Of a DNA stretch of 64,000 bases, positions 27,226 through 37,096 are shown one piece after another (positions within the stretch are counted from its first letter, which is position 1; every line of letters starts with the position of its first letter). The stretch comes from Aeromonas veronii. GTDB taxonomy: Bacteria; Pseudomonadota; Gammaproteobacteria; Enterobacterales; Aeromonadaceae. The notes beneath the pieces were generated by a model. It did no database searches. It was not told the origin of the DNA and saw only the letters and a program-made list of their open reading frames with translations. Location of the stretch: the NCBI RefSeq assembly GCF_040215105.1, contig NZ_CP157875.1, positions 2,781,501 through 2,845,500 of the forward strand, written 5' to 3'. Both the position numbers and the translations under genes were made by a program.

Positions 27226-29271
27226 TCACGCGACGACCCTGGGCGGCGGCACAATCAGCTGACAAAAATCCGTTCCGGACATGGGGCGGTGGAAGAAGAA
27301 TCCCTGACACAGAGAAATACCCGCGGCTTCCACTTGTTTTAATTCCGCCTCGGTTTCCACCCCTTCAATCAACAAGGCTCTGCGATTGAGCTCGCAGAGC
27401 TTGACCACCTGGCGCAAAAACTTGAACCCTTCGGGACGTACCAGTCCCAGCACCAGTGAGCGATCGAGTTTGATCTTGTCGAGGGGATATCGGGTCAGGT
27501 AATTGAGGGTCGAGTAGCCGGAGCCGAAATCATCCAGCGCCAACCTGATGCCGCGTTTTGACAGCTCATGCAGAACCCGGGTCACCTTCTCATGATCCGT
27601 CACCTTTTGGGATTCGGTGATCTCGAACTCCAGCTTGCACCCCTTGGGCAAGGGACGGTTCAGGATACGGTCAATCACCGGGAACAACCGCTTGTCGACC
27701 AGCGTTTGCGGAGAGACATTGACCGAAATGGTCAGGGACTTCGCCTCGCTCAGCGAGTCGTGAATGTAATTGACCGTGCTCTGCATCACCCAGAAGTCGA
27801 CCTCGCTCATCAGGCCCAGGCGCTCATAGTGTTTGAGGAAGGTCGGCGGCTGTATGTTTCCGCCATTGGTGCGAAAACGCAGCAAGGCTTCTGCCCCCTT
27901 GATCTTGCCGCTGTGAACGCACACCTGGGGCAGGAAGAAGAGGACGAAGGTACCGCTTGCATTGAGCCTGTCGATACTGCTGTTTGCATCTCGCCAGGCC
28001 TGCTCCTCCTCGAGGTTCTTGTAATTGGGCATCATGTCCCTGGAGACGGGGCAGAAGTTTTCAAGCGGTGCAATGATGCTGTTGTTATCCACCGAACCGA
28101 GCGTGGAGACCTTGTGCTGACCAGCCGTCAGGAAGGGGGTGTAGATGACCCCTCCGAGTGCGACCATCATCAGTTGAAACAGCACGGCGGCATAGGAGTG
28201 ACCACTCGCAATCCAGCTGTTCAGCACCACCGGCACAGACCAGCCAACGGTCGACGACAGATGGGGGATCCTGCCCAGACTGGTGGCGAGATAGGCCAGG
28301 CTGTATGTCATCACGGGAGTCAGGATGAAGGGTATGAGCATCAGCGGGTTGAGCACGATGGGCAGACCGAAGATCAGGGGCTCATTGATATTGAGCATGG
28401 CCAGCGGCAGGCTGACTGGCAGCAGCGTACGGCTGCGGTGATCCCCCTTGAGCATCACGGCAATCGCCAGGCTCAAGGTGTTGCCGGTACCGCCCACGTT
28501 GCACCAGACATCGAAAAACTGGAGGCTGAGGATATTCAACTCGGCCTTGCCCGCTGCCCAGGCCGCGAGATTGGCATGGGTCATGATGCTCAGCGAGTGC
28601 TCGGCACCGATAAACACGATGCTGCCGTGCAGGCCGAAAAACCAGGGCAGGGTGTAGTTCAACAGGTGGACGAGCCCATGGCCATAAGTCGGTGAGAGGC
28701 TGAGATCCATGTCAGCCAGTTGAAGCGCATCGAACCAGGCAAAGAAGCTTCGCCCCGCAACCCCTGCCAGCCCGCCCACCATCAGGACGATAGTGAAATA
28801 GATGGAGATCGAGATGAGGAAGCGATAGCTGCTTTCGACCCAGCTCGTTCTGCTGTTGAGCTCGCGACTGATCAGCTCATACAAACGGCAGCTCGCCAGG
28901 GCTGACAACACTGTGACGGGGATGGTGAAATGCCTGAGAGGGTCATCGGTGTTGTTTATCAGACAGCTCATGATCAATAGCGTACCGACGCCGATTGTGA
29001 GCGAATGAGTAAATGAGAACCGATTCTTCGCCGCCCAATGCAGACAGATAAAGGCATTGATCAACGCGGGAATAACAACAACCAGCCCCTTTTGAATATT
29101 ATCCAGCGCAGCATTCGGATAAATGAGAAGCGCTGCCACCGTGAGACCACGAATGATTTGCAATGGCACTACCGCTATGGCGGCGGCAATAATGGCATTC
29201 AGGTAACGATTTGCAAAAAGCCTCTCTCTCCAGGCTGCCAGCAGATCCAGTAATGAAAATGTTGTCTTCAT
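27226..29271 (-). CDS. PTS EIIC (CelB-like) fused to an EAL c-di-GMP phosphodiesterase
   Basis: A 681-aa two-part protein. Residues about 1-395 form a PTS EIIC sugar-channel domain of the lactose/cellobiose (CelB) type, with many hydrophobic helices and the hallmark NINEPLIFGLP near residue 294. Residues about 430-675 form a cytoplasmic EAL domain. Its catalytic motifs look intact: EALLRF near 460, NVSPQTL, EITES, LALDDFGSGYS near 579, KLDRS, EGVET and CQGFFF. A true EAL domain of this type hydrolyses c-di-GMP. The inference is that sugar occupancy of the EIIC part controls phosphodiesterase activity. No EIIA or EIIB gene is adjacent, arguing for sensing rather than complete transport. The ribosome site is weak. 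Confidence 0.9.
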   Translation of the reverse strand: MKTTFSLLDLLAAWRERLFANRYLNAIIAAAIAVVPLQIIRGLTVAALLIYPNAALDNIQKGLVVVIPALINAFICLHWAAKNRFSFTHSLTIGVGTLLIMSCLINNTDDPLRHFTIPVTVLSALASCRLYELISRELNSRTSWVESSYRFLISISIYFTIVLMVGGLAGVAGRSFFAWFDALQLADMDLSLSPTYGHGLVHLLNYTLPWFFGLHGSIVFIGAEHSLSIMTHANLAAWAAGKAELNILSLQFFDVWCNVGGTGNTLSLAIAVMLKGDHRSRTLLPVSLPLAMLNINEPLIFGLPIVLNPLMLIPFILTPVMTYSLAYLATSLGRIPHLSSTVGWSVPVVLNSWIASGHSYAAVLFQLMMVALGGVIYTPFLTAGQHKVSTLGSVDNNSIIAPLENFCPVSRDMMPNYKNLEEEQAWRDANSSIDRLNASGTFVLFFLPQVCVHSGKIKGAEALLRFRTNGGNIQPPTFLKHYERLGLMSEVDFWVMQSTVNYIHDSLSEAKSLTISVNVSPQTLVDKRLFPVIDRILNRPLPKGCKLEFEITESQKVTDHEKVTRVLHELSKRGIRLALDDFGSGYSTLNYLTRYPLDKIKLDRSLVLGLVRPEGFKFLRQVVKLCELNRRALLIEGVETEAELKQVEAAGISLCQGFFFHRPMSGTDFCQLIVPPPRVVA

Positions 29272-29818
29272 AAGAGGCTTTCTATTTATGTGGCTGATAC
29301 GCCCGACTTTCTCGTCTGGGCGGGTTATTTAAATATTGATGTCGGTCAAGTAATTCATGTTCCACATGGTGGGGCACAACACTGTTCTACATACGCTGGC
29401 ACGCAGTAGACAGGACGCCATCAAGCCATGTCTGGCTTACCTGACTTGAAATCTGGACACTGTTGTCATAAACACAGGCCATGAACGCCCACGCCTATAA
29501 TAATGAGTAATTATTATTTAAATTTAATTCACCCGTTTGATTTCAGGTGAGTTTTTAAAAGTGTGAAGAAATTATTATTAAAACCCAAACTGATTACATC
29601 ATTGCAATATTTTTGATAATGGGCAATCGCAGCAGTCATTGATAGCATGCCCATCAGAAACAGGCACAGATAAATAATTAAAAAAGGAGTGATGATAAAT
29701 AAACCCATGGCATCCTAGCATCCAGATCCGCCTCATGTCTTCGCCAGTTTTGTATCAAACTGTATGCTTCTAAAGGTTCATATGGCAATGTTTCGCAATG
29801 TTCATTCCGGGAGGATAA
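29272..29818. other. 547-bp AT-rich divergent intergenic region
   Basis: The longest gene-free stretch here, clearly richer in AT than its surroundings, between the EIIC-EAL gene and the hydrolase gene. It should hold both promoters. No tRNA, rRNA, insertion sequence or long repeat is seen. A tiny ORF with a strong ribosome site lies at 29692 (separate entry). Confidence 0.5.
29692..29718 (+). CDS. possible 8-codon leader ORF
   Basis: An AAAAAAGGAG ribosome site is followed two bases later by an ATG opening the frame MINKPMAS, then a stop. It ends 100 bp upstream of the hydrolase start. The ribosome site is stronger than those of most genes nearby. It may be a leader peptide or chance in AT-rich DNA; there is no regulatory hairpin I can point to. 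Confidence 0.25.
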   Translation: MINKPMAS

Positions 29819-30361
29819 ATGATGAAAGAACGTGATGGGTATGGCCTGCTGGTTGTCGATATTCAGGGCAAACTGGCGCGGCTGGTGAATGAGAGCGATC
29901 GGCTCATCGCCAACACGTCCCGACTGGTGAAAGGGGCAAAGGCGCTGGGACTGCCGGTAGTCTGGCTGGAACAGAACCCGGACAAGCTTGGCGCCACCGT
30001 GCCCGAGCTGCAACCCCTGCAAACCGGCAGCCCCGTGCTCCCCAAGTTCAGCTTCGGTGCCCTCGGGGAACCCCAGGTGGCGGCGGTGCTGGCCGAGAGC
30101 GGCGTTCGCCACTGGCTAGTGTGCGGCATCGAGGCCCATATCTGTGTCTATCAGAGCGTGCTGGGGCTGCTCGGTAATGGCGCCCGGGTATCCTTGGTGA
30201 CCGATGCGGTCTCATCCCGCGATCCCGCCAATCGGGCGCTCGCCATCGGCCAGCTGGCGGCCCGCGGCGCAGCCCTCACCTCGGTGGAGATGTGCCTCTA
30301 CGAGCTGCTGGGGGATTGCCGCGATCCGGCGTTTCGCGAGATCCTGGCCCTCGTCAGATAG
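29819..30361 (+). CDS. isochorismatase-family cysteine hydrolase
   Basis: A 180-aa hydrolase of the isochorismatase-like fold. The putative triad is Asp in LLVVDIQGK, Lys in LPKFSFGAL and Cys in GIEAHICVYQS. Relatives hydrolyse amides, nicotinamide or isochorismate, or have unknown roles (YcaC, YecD). Initiation at 29819 follows GGGAGGATAA; the adjacent ATG at 29822 is equivalent. The 3' end overlaps the convergent modF gene by 8 bp. The substrate is unknown. Confidence 0.87.
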   Translation: MMKERDGYGLLVVDIQGKLARLVNESDRLIANTSRLVKGAKALGLPVVWLEQNPDKLGATVPELQPLQTGSPVLPKFSFGALGEPQVAAVLAESGVRHWLVCGIEAHICVYQSVLGLLGNGARVSLVTDAVSSRDPANRALAIGQLAARGAALTSVEMCLYELLGDCRDPAFREILALVR

Positions 30362-31814
30362 CCTCCCCCAGTCGCTCCTGCAGGTAGTCATAGCCCCCTT
30401 CGCCATCGGGCACGAAGCTCAGCCGGTGAGTGAGGCCGGGAGGCGCATCCTCGGCGTGATGGGAGACGAACAGCAGCTGAGTCCCCTCGCCGAGCAGGCG
30501 TCCCACCATGGCCCTGACCAGGTGGCGATTGAGGGGATCCAATCCCTGCAGCGGTTCGTCCAGGATGAGCAGGGGCGGATGCTTGACCAGGGCGCGGGCG
30601 ATGAGCACCAGCCGCTGCTGGCCAAAGGAGAGACTGTGAAATGGCTGCGCCCCCTGCTGCGCCAGCCCAAGCAGCGTCAACCACTGATCGGCCAGTGCCA
30701 GCTGGCGATCCCCGGGCCGGGCATAGAGGCCGATGGAGTCGTAAAAACCCGACAATATCACCGTCTGCACTGAGCCGCTGACGCGATAATCCAGGTGCAG
30801 AGCCGGGCTCACCATCCCGATGTGGCGCTTGATCTCCCAGATGCTCTCGCCGCTGCCCCGCCGCCTGCCAAACAGCTGAAGATCATTGCTGTAGCCCTGG
30901 GGATGATCCCCGGTGATGAGGGAGAGCAGGGTCGATTTGCCGGCGCCATTGGGCCCGACCAGTTGCCAGTGCTGCCCCACCTCTATGGTCCAGTCGAGCC
31001 CATCGATCACCACCTGCTCCCCATAGGCGATCCGCAGCTGGCGCATCCGTACCCGGGGGCCGGGGGGGAGTGGTTCCGGGGTCGTGGGCGGCGGGGGCAG
31101 ATCGGGGTGGATCACCTCGGCTCGCGCCAGCTGGGCCACTTCCGGGCTCGCCAGCACCGCCTCCCGCGTGCCCGACAACAGCAGATTGCGATCCCCGAGC
31201 AGGCCAAGGTGGCTCGCAAACGGGGGGATTTCATCGAAGCGGTTGACGATCACCACCAGTCGTTGCCCCTGTGAGACCAGCTCTGCCAGCAACCTCATCA
31301 GCTCCTGGCGCGACCCCTGATCCAGCCCGTCGAACGGCTCGTCCAGTACCAGCAGCTCGGGCCCGGACAAGAGGGCGCGAGCCAGCAACAACTTGCGCCC
31401 CTCGCCGCTCGAGAGGTATCGGTAGGGTCTCTCCCAGAGCGCGGCTATGCCAAAGCGTGCCAGCAGAGCCCGCGCCGCGTGCTCGTCCTCCCCCTCCTCC
31501 ATCATCAGGCTGGCGACGCTGTAGCCTGCCTCCTCATCCTCCCCCAGCATGTCGGTGTTGCGCCGCTGGAAGTCTCGCTCACCCAGTTGTTGCTGCGACT
31601 CGAACGACAGCCGCACTGCCGCCAGCGTGCCGGATGCCTGGCCGGCGCGCACGCCGAGCTCTCCGCACAAGGCAGAGGCCAGCGCCGTCTTGCCGCTGCC
31701 ATTGCTGCCCACGAAGGCCCAGCACTCGCCGGGGGAGAGGGTCAGGTCGGGAATGAAGAGGGTTTGGTCATTGCGAAGGGCCAGCCTGGCCGAGTGCCAC
31801 TGCAATAGGGTCAT
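30354..31814 (-). CDS. modF: ModF-type double ABC ATPase
   Basis: A 486-aa cytoplasmic protein with two ABC nucleotide-binding domains and no membrane part, like ModF/PhrA of E. coli (490 aa). The first domain has Walker A GSNGSGKTA near residue 37 and signature LSSGEGRK. The second has Walker A GPNGAGKST and signature LSFGQQR with Walker B LLILDEPLQGLDPLNR, both as in E. coli ModF. A proline-rich linker near residues 240-255 joins them. ModF is associated with molybdate transport genes or photorepair in E. coli, but its role is unclear. No modABC genes are in this window. Confidence 0.9.
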   Translation of the reverse strand: MTLLQWHSARLALRNDQTLFIPDLTLSPGECWAFVGSNGSGKTALASALCGELGVRAGQASGTLAAVRLSFESQQQLGERDFQRRNTDMLGEDEEAGYSVASLMMEEGEDEHAARALLARFGIAALWERPYRYLSSGEGRKLLLARALLSGPELLVLDEPFDGLDQGSRQELMRLLAELVSQGQRLVVIVNRFDEIPPFASHLGLLGDRNLLLSGTREAVLASPEVAQLARAEVIHPDLPPPPTTPEPLPPGPRVRMRQLRIAYGEQVVIDGLDWTIEVGQHWQLVGPNGAGKSTLLSLITGDHPQGYSNDLQLFGRRRGSGESIWEIKRHIGMVSPALHLDYRVSGSVQTVILSGFYDSIGLYARPGDRQLALADQWLTLLGLAQQGAQPFHSLSFGQQRLVLIARALVKHPPLLILDEPLQGLDPLNRHLVRAMVGRLLGEGTQLLFVSHHAEDAPPGLTHRLSFVPDGEGGYDYLQERLGEAI

Positions 31815-32131
31815 GAGTCCATCCTGTTGATCCGTCTGCCGTTACCTTAACAGGGATCGCAGCCGCTCACAGCCGTGGAACACACCTCGACGACATCTCT
31901 CTACCGAGTATTAAAAACAGAGGAATTTATAAACAAAATGATCATTAGCGTTGAATGCGAATAGCTCGCAATAAAACATGATCTCCATCCCATTTATACC
32001 CCCATATGGGGCCAAATGAGATTTATATGAAGCCATTCACAACTCTGCATTGAGAGTCTTTTGAATCGGTCATTCTCATGTATAGATGCCAGCGCACCTC
32101 GGACGGTGCGCCCTTAAGATGGAGTTTATCA
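31815..32131. other. 317-bp AT-rich region upstream of aspA
   Basis: No gene. It holds the promoters of modF (minus) and aspA (plus). A small GCGAAT-agct-cgc inverted element lies near 31956. The likely aspA promoter is listed separately. Confidence 0.5.
32059..32086 (+). promoter_or_regulatory. aspA: possible aspA promoter
   Basis: A TTTTGA (-35, 32059-32064) and TATAGA (-10, 32081-32086) pair with 16 bp between lies 46 bp before the aspA ATG. The -10 is good and the -35 is poor. Confidence 0.35.
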
Positions 32132-34006
32132 ATGAGAAAAACAACGTTAGCATTGGCAATCACAGGGCTGCTCTCGGCCCTGCCGATAGCCTCGGTACAA
32201 GCCAGCGAGCACTGCCTGCCCCTTGGCGGCAACGAAGCCGGACTCGACACCGGTCGCAGCAGCGCAGAGCGCTGCCTGCCCGGCATCAACCCCTTGCAGG
32301 ATCAGCAATGGCACCTGCTCAACAGCGGTCAGAACGCCTTCAGCGCCCGGGGGGGCGTGGCGGGCAATGACCTCAACCTCTGGTGGGCCCACCGCACCGC
32401 CGTGCTGGGCCAGGGGATCAACGTGGCTGTGGTGGACGATGGCTTGGCCATCGCCCACCCGGATCTGGCGGACAACATTCGTCCCGGCTCCAAGAACGTG
32501 GTGACCGGCGGCAATGATCCCACTCCCACCACGGCGAACACCGCCCACGGCACCTCGGTAGCAGGCATCATCGCCGCGGTGGACAACGCCATCGGCAGCC
32601 GGGGCGTGGCACCGGCGGCCCAACTGCAGGGCTTCAACCTGCTCGATCCCGCCAGCCGGCAGTTGCAGCGGGACTGGCTCTATGCCCTGGGTGACAGTCA
32701 GGCCAGCCGTGACAACCGGGTCTTCAACCAGAGCTACGGCATGAGCCTCGTCACCCCCCGTGGCAGCGATGACCTCAATCGTCGTCAGCTCGACACCCTG
32801 ATGGAGCAGATGACCCAGAAAGCCGACGGCGCTGCCTACATCAAGGCAGCGGGTAACGGCTTCAACCGGATTGCCTCCGGCGACTATGTGTTCAATCGCA
32901 GCGGCAACAACCCCGCCCTGCCGTTTGAAAACAGCAACCTGGATCCCTCCAACAGCAACTTCTGGAACCTGGTCGTGAGCGCCAGCAACGCCGATGGCGT
33001 GCGATCCTCCTACTCCAGCGTCGGCAGCAACGTCTTCCTGAGCGCCCCCGGTGGGGAATACGGCACCGACGCCCCCGCCATGGTGACCACGGATCTGCCT
33101 GGCTGTGACATGGGCTACAACCGGATGGATCGCCAGACCACCAACCGTTTGCACAATAACCCGGCGCTGGATGCCGGCTGCGACTACAACGGCACCATGA
33201 ACGGTACCTCCTCGGCCACTCCCAACACGGCGGGCGCCATGGCGTTGCTGATGTCCGCTTACCCGGATCTGTCGGTGCGCGATCTGCGTGATCTGCTGGC
33301 CAGAAATGCCACCCGCATCGAAGCCGCCCAGGCGCCGGTGCGCGTCAACTACACCACCGCCAACGGCCAGCTACGCCAGGTCACCGGACTGGAAGGCTGG
33401 GAGCGCAACGCCGCCGGTCTCTGGTTCAGCCCGACCTATGGCTTCGGCCTCATCGATGTGAACAAGGCACTGGTCAGTGCCGCCACCCATGACCCTCTGC
33501 CGGCGCTGATCCAGTCACCCTGGCAGAAAGTGACGGTGCGTGGCGCCGCAGGCGCCATCCCGGATGTGGGCAGCGCGCCGACCACCTCGAACATCCAGCT
33601 GGCTCAAGCCCTCACCGTGGAGGCGGTACAGGTGAAGGTCAGCCTGGATCACCAACGTCTGCCCGACCTGCTGATCGAACTCGTCTCCCCGTCCGGGACC
33701 CGCAGCGTGCTGCTGAACCCCTACAACAGCCTGGTTGGCCAGTCTCTCGAACGTCAGCAAACCGGCACAATACGCACCGCCGGGATGCGCGACATGCGCC
33801 TGCTCTCCCACAAATTCTACGGGGAGACTGCGGCAGGGGAATGGCGACTGGAAGTCACCGACGTGGCCAATGGCACGCGCCAGGTCTCGCTGTTCAATCC
33901 TGACACCAGGGTGCGCAGCACCCTGACCGAACGCAACAACAGCCAACCGGGCCAGCTCATCGACTGGTCTTTGCGGGTGCTCGGCCACGAGCCGACCCGT
34001 ACCTAA
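32132..34006 (+). CDS. aspA: kexin-like secreted serine protease AspA/ASP
   Basis: A 624-aa preprotein, the same length as the Aeromonas sobria serine protease ASP, a secreted subtilase that causes vascular leakage and activates host cascades. The signal peptide ends after residue 24 (SVQA), leaving SEHCLPLGG. The triad is complete: Asp102 in VVDDGLAIAH, His139 in TAHGTSVAG and Ser360 in MNGTSSATPN, which are 78, 115 and 336 in mature numbering as known for ASP. A kexin-type P-domain forms the C-terminal part (about 470-620). GGAG stands seven bases before the ATG. Unlike many subtilases it has no N-terminal propeptide; maturation needs the next gene. Confidence 0.96.
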   Translation: MRKTTLALAITGLLSALPIASVQASEHCLPLGGNEAGLDTGRSSAERCLPGINPLQDQQWHLLNSGQNAFSARGGVAGNDLNLWWAHRTAVLGQGINVAVVDDGLAIAHPDLADNIRPGSKNVVTGGNDPTPTTANTAHGTSVAGIIAAVDNAIGSRGVAPAAQLQGFNLLDPASRQLQRDWLYALGDSQASRDNRVFNQSYGMSLVTPRGSDDLNRRQLDTLMEQMTQKADGAAYIKAAGNGFNRIASGDYVFNRSGNNPALPFENSNLDPSNSNFWNLVVSASNADGVRSSYSSVGSNVFLSAPGGEYGTDAPAMVTTDLPGCDMGYNRMDRQTTNRLHNNPALDAGCDYNGTMNGTSSATPNTAGAMALLMSAYPDLSVRDLRDLLARNATRIEAAQAPVRVNYTTANGQLRQVTGLEGWERNAAGLWFSPTYGFGLIDVNKALVSAATHDPLPALIQSPWQKVTVRGAAGAIPDVGSAPTTSNIQLAQALTVEAVQVKVSLDHQRLPDLLIELVSPSGTRSVLLNPYNSLVGQSLERQQTGTIRTAGMRDMRLLSHKFYGETAAGEWRLEVTDVANGTRQVSLFNPDTRVRSTLTERNNSQPGQLIDWSLRVLGHEPTRT

Positions 34007-34024
34007 CAGCACAGGAGTCATAGC

Positions 34025-34480
34025 ATGAAACAGATCCTCTTTGGCCTCACCCTGGCAGGCTTGCTGACCGCCCTGCCAGTTCTGGCGGACGAGTCCGTCA
34101 CCATAGATGGCAAGCAATACCGCGCCATCGAAGTCAATGGTCAGACCTACTTCACCCCGGACAACGGCAGCAAGAAACGGGTTGCCCGCAGTCTGGATGG
34201 CAAGGCATCCCAACCGGGGCTACGCAGTGGCGACATCCTCTTGCACGGGGTGGCCAGCCCCGAGCTGGTGGTGAGCGGCACCCTGCTGGTGGCGGCTGAC
34301 GATACGCAAGCCAAATCCCTGGCGAGCCGCCATGGCCTGCACTTCAAACAGAGCAGTGGCGGCATCGCCCTGCTGACAGCCAAGCCGGGCGCCGATCTCA
34401 ACGCCATCGCCAGCCAGCTCAAGCAGGAGGGTGTCGAGGTGCAGATCGAACTGGGTGGCCCCGAGCAGCAGCCTAAATAA
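34025..34480 (+). CDS. orf2: ORF2 chaperone for the AspA serine protease
   Basis: A 151-aa exported protein with a 21-residue signal peptide (ending PVLA). It starts 18 bp after the aspA stop and is followed by a terminator, so it is cotranscribed. In A. sobria the ORF2 protein is the external chaperone that binds the protease in the periplasm, lets it fold and blocks it until secretion. This gene matches it in position, size and export signal. The second half (SLASRHGLHFKQSSGG...) resembles an inhibitor/propeptide-like fold. The C-terminus is short and polar (GGPEQQPK). Confidence 0.92.
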   Translation: MKQILFGLTLAGLLTALPVLADESVTIDGKQYRAIEVNGQTYFTPDNGSKKRVARSLDGKASQPGLRSGDILLHGVASPELVVSGTLLVAADDTQAKSLASRHGLHFKQSSGGIALLTAKPGADLNAIASQLKQEGVEVQIELGGPEQQPK

Positions 34481-34510
34481 GCGCGTTCTCGCACCGGAAT
34501 ACGCCAAAAC

Positions 34511-34540
34511 AACAAGGGGGCCCATGGCCCCCTTGTTTTT
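34511..34540 (+). terminator. terminator of the aspA-orf2 operon
   Basis: AACAAGGGGGCC-cat-GGCCCCCTTGTTTTT, a strong stem ending in a T-run, 30 bp after the orf2 stop. Confidence 0.95.
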
Positions 34541-34671
34541 CCTTTCTCCTCTTCTTTTCACTCCATGCCATCCCCCTATCAACCAGTCCTGCAAACAGAG
34601 AGACAAGGAACGCAAGCCTTGAACCCCTGCTCCGGGGTATTGGGGCAGCCACTCACCGTTCAGAGCGCAAT

Positions 34672-34696
34672 AAAAAAGGCGCCCATTGGGCGCCTT
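34672..34696 (-). terminator. terminator of ppsA
   Basis: On the minus strand GGCGCCC-aat-GGGCGCC is followed by six T, 28 bp after the ppsA stop. Confidence 0.93.
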
Positions 34697-34723
34697 GTCA
34701 TTCTCGAAGCGTCGTGAGCGCGC

Positions 34724-37096
34724 TTAGCCGGCCTTGTGTTGCTCGGCCAGATAGAGCCAGGTGTCGACGACCGTATCCGGGTTGAGGGATACAGAGTCGA
34801 TGCCCTGTTCGACCAGCCAGGCGGCGAAGTCCGGGTGATCGGACGGGCCCTGGCCGCAGATCCCCACATACTTGCCGGCCTTGCGGGCAGCCTGGATGGC
34901 CATGGACAACAGTGCCTTGACCGCCTCGTTGCGCTCATCGAACAGGTGGGCGATGAGGCCGGAATCCCGGTCCAAACCCAGAGTCAACTGGGTCATGTCG
35001 TTTGAGCCGATGGAGAAGCCGTCGAAGTGCTCGAGGAACTTGTCCGCCAACAGCGCATTGGAGGGCAGTTCACACATCATGATGACCTTGAGGCCCCGCT
35101 CGCCACGGCGCAGACCGTTCTCCGCCAGGATCTCCACCACCTGCTCCGCTTCACCGACTGTGCGCACGAAGGGGATCATCACCTCGACGTTGGTCAGGCC
35201 CATCACATCCCGTACCCGCTTCATCGCCTCGCACTCCAGGGCGAAGCAGGGGCGGAAGCTGTCGGCGATGTAGCGGGAGGCGCCACGGAAACCGATCATC
35301 GGGTTCTCCTCGTGAGGCTCGTAACCTCGACCCCCCACCAGGTTGGCGTACTCGTTGGACTTGAAGTCCGACATCCGCACGATGACCCGCTCCGGCCAGA
35401 AGGCGGCCGCCAGGGTGGCGATGCCTTCGGTCAGCTTGGCGACGTAGAACTCCCGGGGGCTGTCGTAGCCCGCGATCATCTTGCTGATGGTGGCCTTGAG
35501 CTCAGGAGTCTGCTTGTCAAACTCCAGCAGCGCCTTGGGGTGGACCCCTATCATGCGGTTGATGATGAACTCGAGGCGAGCCAGACCCACACCGGCGTTG
35601 GGCAACTGCGCGAAGTCAAAGGCGCGGTCCGGGTTGCCGACGTTCATCATCACCTTGATGGGCAGGCGCGGCATGTTGCCCACCTCGGTCACCGCCACGT
35701 CGAAGTCGAGCTCGCCGTCATAGATGAAGCCGGTGTCCCCTTCGGCGCAAGAGACGGTGATGAGGCGACCATCCTCAATGTGGTCGGTGGCGTTGCCGCA
35801 ACCCACCACGGCCGGGATCCCCAGTTCACGGGCGATGATGGCGGCGTGACAGGTGCGGCCACCACGGTTGGTGACGATGGCGGAGGCCCGCTTCATGATG
35901 GGTTCCCAGTCCGGATCCGTCATGTCGGTGACCAGCACATCACCGGGCTGTACTTCATCCATCTGGCTGATGGAGGAGATGACCCGCGCCGGGCCCGAGC
36001 CAATCTTGTGGCCGATGGCGCGCCCTTCGATCAGCACCTTGCCGGATTGTTTGAGGGCAAAACGCTCAAGCGTGTTCGCCTCCTGGCGGCTGCGCACCGT
36101 CTCTGGACGGGCCTGGACGATGTAGAGCTGACCGTCCTGACCGTCTTTGGCCCACTCGATGTCCATCGGGCGGCCATAGTGTCGCTCGATGATGAGGGCC
36201 TGCTTGGCCAGCGCCATCACCTCTTCATCGGTGATGCAGAAGCGGTTGCGCTCGGCATCCAGGGTGTCGACGATCTTCACCTGGCGGCCATGACCGGCAT
36301 CATCCGAGTAGGTCATCTTGATGAGCTTGGAACCGAGCGTCTTGCGCACCACCGCAGGGCGGCCGGCCTTGAGGGTCGGTTTGTGGACGTAGAATTCATC
36401 CGGGTTCACGGCCCCCTGCACCACCATTTCGCCCAGTCCCTGGGCACCGGTGATGAAGACCACGTCATTGAAGCCGGATTCGGTATCCAGGGTGAACATG
36501 ACGCCGGAGGCGGCGAGATCCGAGCGCACCATGCGCTGTACCCCGGCCGAGAGCGCCACCCCCTTGTGATCGTACCCCTGATGCACCCGGTAGGAGATGG
36601 CGCGATCGTTGAACAGGGAGGCAAACACATGCTTGATGGCAACCATGACGGCGTCGATGCCGCGCACGTTGAGGAAGGTCTCCTGCTGGCCGGCGAAGGA
36701 GGCATCCGGCATATCCTCGGCGGTGGCGGAAGAGCGCACCGCAAAGGAAGCCTCGAGCCCGGCACTCAGCTTGGTGTAGGCATCGCGCACGGCCTGCTCC
36801 AGCGCGGGCTGGAACGGCGCTTCCACGACCCAGTCACGGATCTGCTGACCGGCCTTGTTGAGGGCGGCGATGTCATCCACGTCCAGGCTGTCGAGCAAGT
36901 CGTGGATCTTGCCGTTGAGACCGCTTAACTCCAGAAACTCGTTAAACGCAAAGGCAGTGGTCGCAAACCCGCCGGGCACGGATACGCCGGCGCCGGCGAG
37001 GTTGCTGATCATCTCGCCAAGGGACGCATTCTTGCCGCCAACGCGCTCTACATCCTGCATTCCGAGCTGTTCGTACCAGAGTACGTACTGTTGCAT
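34724..37096 (-). CDS. ppsA: phosphoenolpyruvate synthase
   Basis: PpsA, 790 aa (E. coli 792), makes phosphoenolpyruvate from pyruvate and ATP for gluconeogenesis. The ATP-grasp N-terminal domain starts [25 protein letters not shown]. The swivel domain has the phosphohistidine in [18 protein letters not shown] near residue 420, and the C-terminal PEP/pyruvate barrel contains [17 protein letters not shown]. The second of two close ATGs (37096) is preferred because GGAG lies eight bases before it; the first (37102) is too close. It is divergent from ppsR, which switches this enzyme on and off. Confidence 0.97.
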   Translation of the reverse strand: MQQYVLWYEQLGMQDVERVGGKNASLGEMISNLAGAGVSVPGGFATTAFAFNEFLELSGLNGKIHDLLDSLDVDDIAALNKAGQQIRDWVVEAPFQPALEQAVRDAYTKLSAGLEASFAVRSSATAEDMPDASFAGQQETFLNVRGIDAVMVAIKHVFASLFNDRAISYRVHQGYDHKGVALSAGVQRMVRSDLAASGVMFTLDTESGFNDVVFITGAQGLGEMVVQGAVNPDEFYVHKPTLKAGRPAVVRKTLGSKLIKMTYSDDAGHGRQVKIVDTLDAERNRFCITDEEVMALAKQALIIERHYGRPMDIEWAKDGQDGQLYIVQARPETVRSRQEANTLERFALKQSGKVLIEGRAIGHKIGSGPARVISSISQMDEVQPGDVLVTDMTDPDWEPIMKRASAIVTNRGGRTCHAAIIARELGIPAVVGCGNATDHIEDGRLITVSCAEGDTGFIYDGELDFDVAVTEVGNMPRLPIKVMMNVGNPDRAFDFAQLPNAGVGLARLEFIINRMIGVHPKALLEFDKQTPELKATISKMIAGYDSPREFYVAKLTEGIATLAAAFWPERVIVRMSDFKSNEYANLVGGRGYEPHEENPMIGFRGASRYIADSFRPCFALECEAMKRVRDVMGLTNVEVMIPFVRTVGEAEQVVEILAENGLRRGERGLKVIMMCELPSNALLADKFLEHFDGFSIGSNDMTQLTLGLDRDSGLIAHLFDERNEAVKALLSMAIQAARKAGKYVGICGQGPSDHPDFAAWLVEQGIDSVSLNPDTVVDTWLYLAEQHKAG

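Noticed and set aside
27226..29271. Reading the EIIC-EAL gene as two genes joined by a sequencing error
   Set aside because: The frame is continuous through a normal linker, and both halves retain intact motifs; a frameshift is not needed to explain it.
35027..36928. 633-codon open frame antisense to ppsA
   Set aside because: It is the mirror of a GC-rich, highly conserved gene; its composition is low-complexity Gly/His/Val/Asp and it has no ribosome site or recognisable domain.
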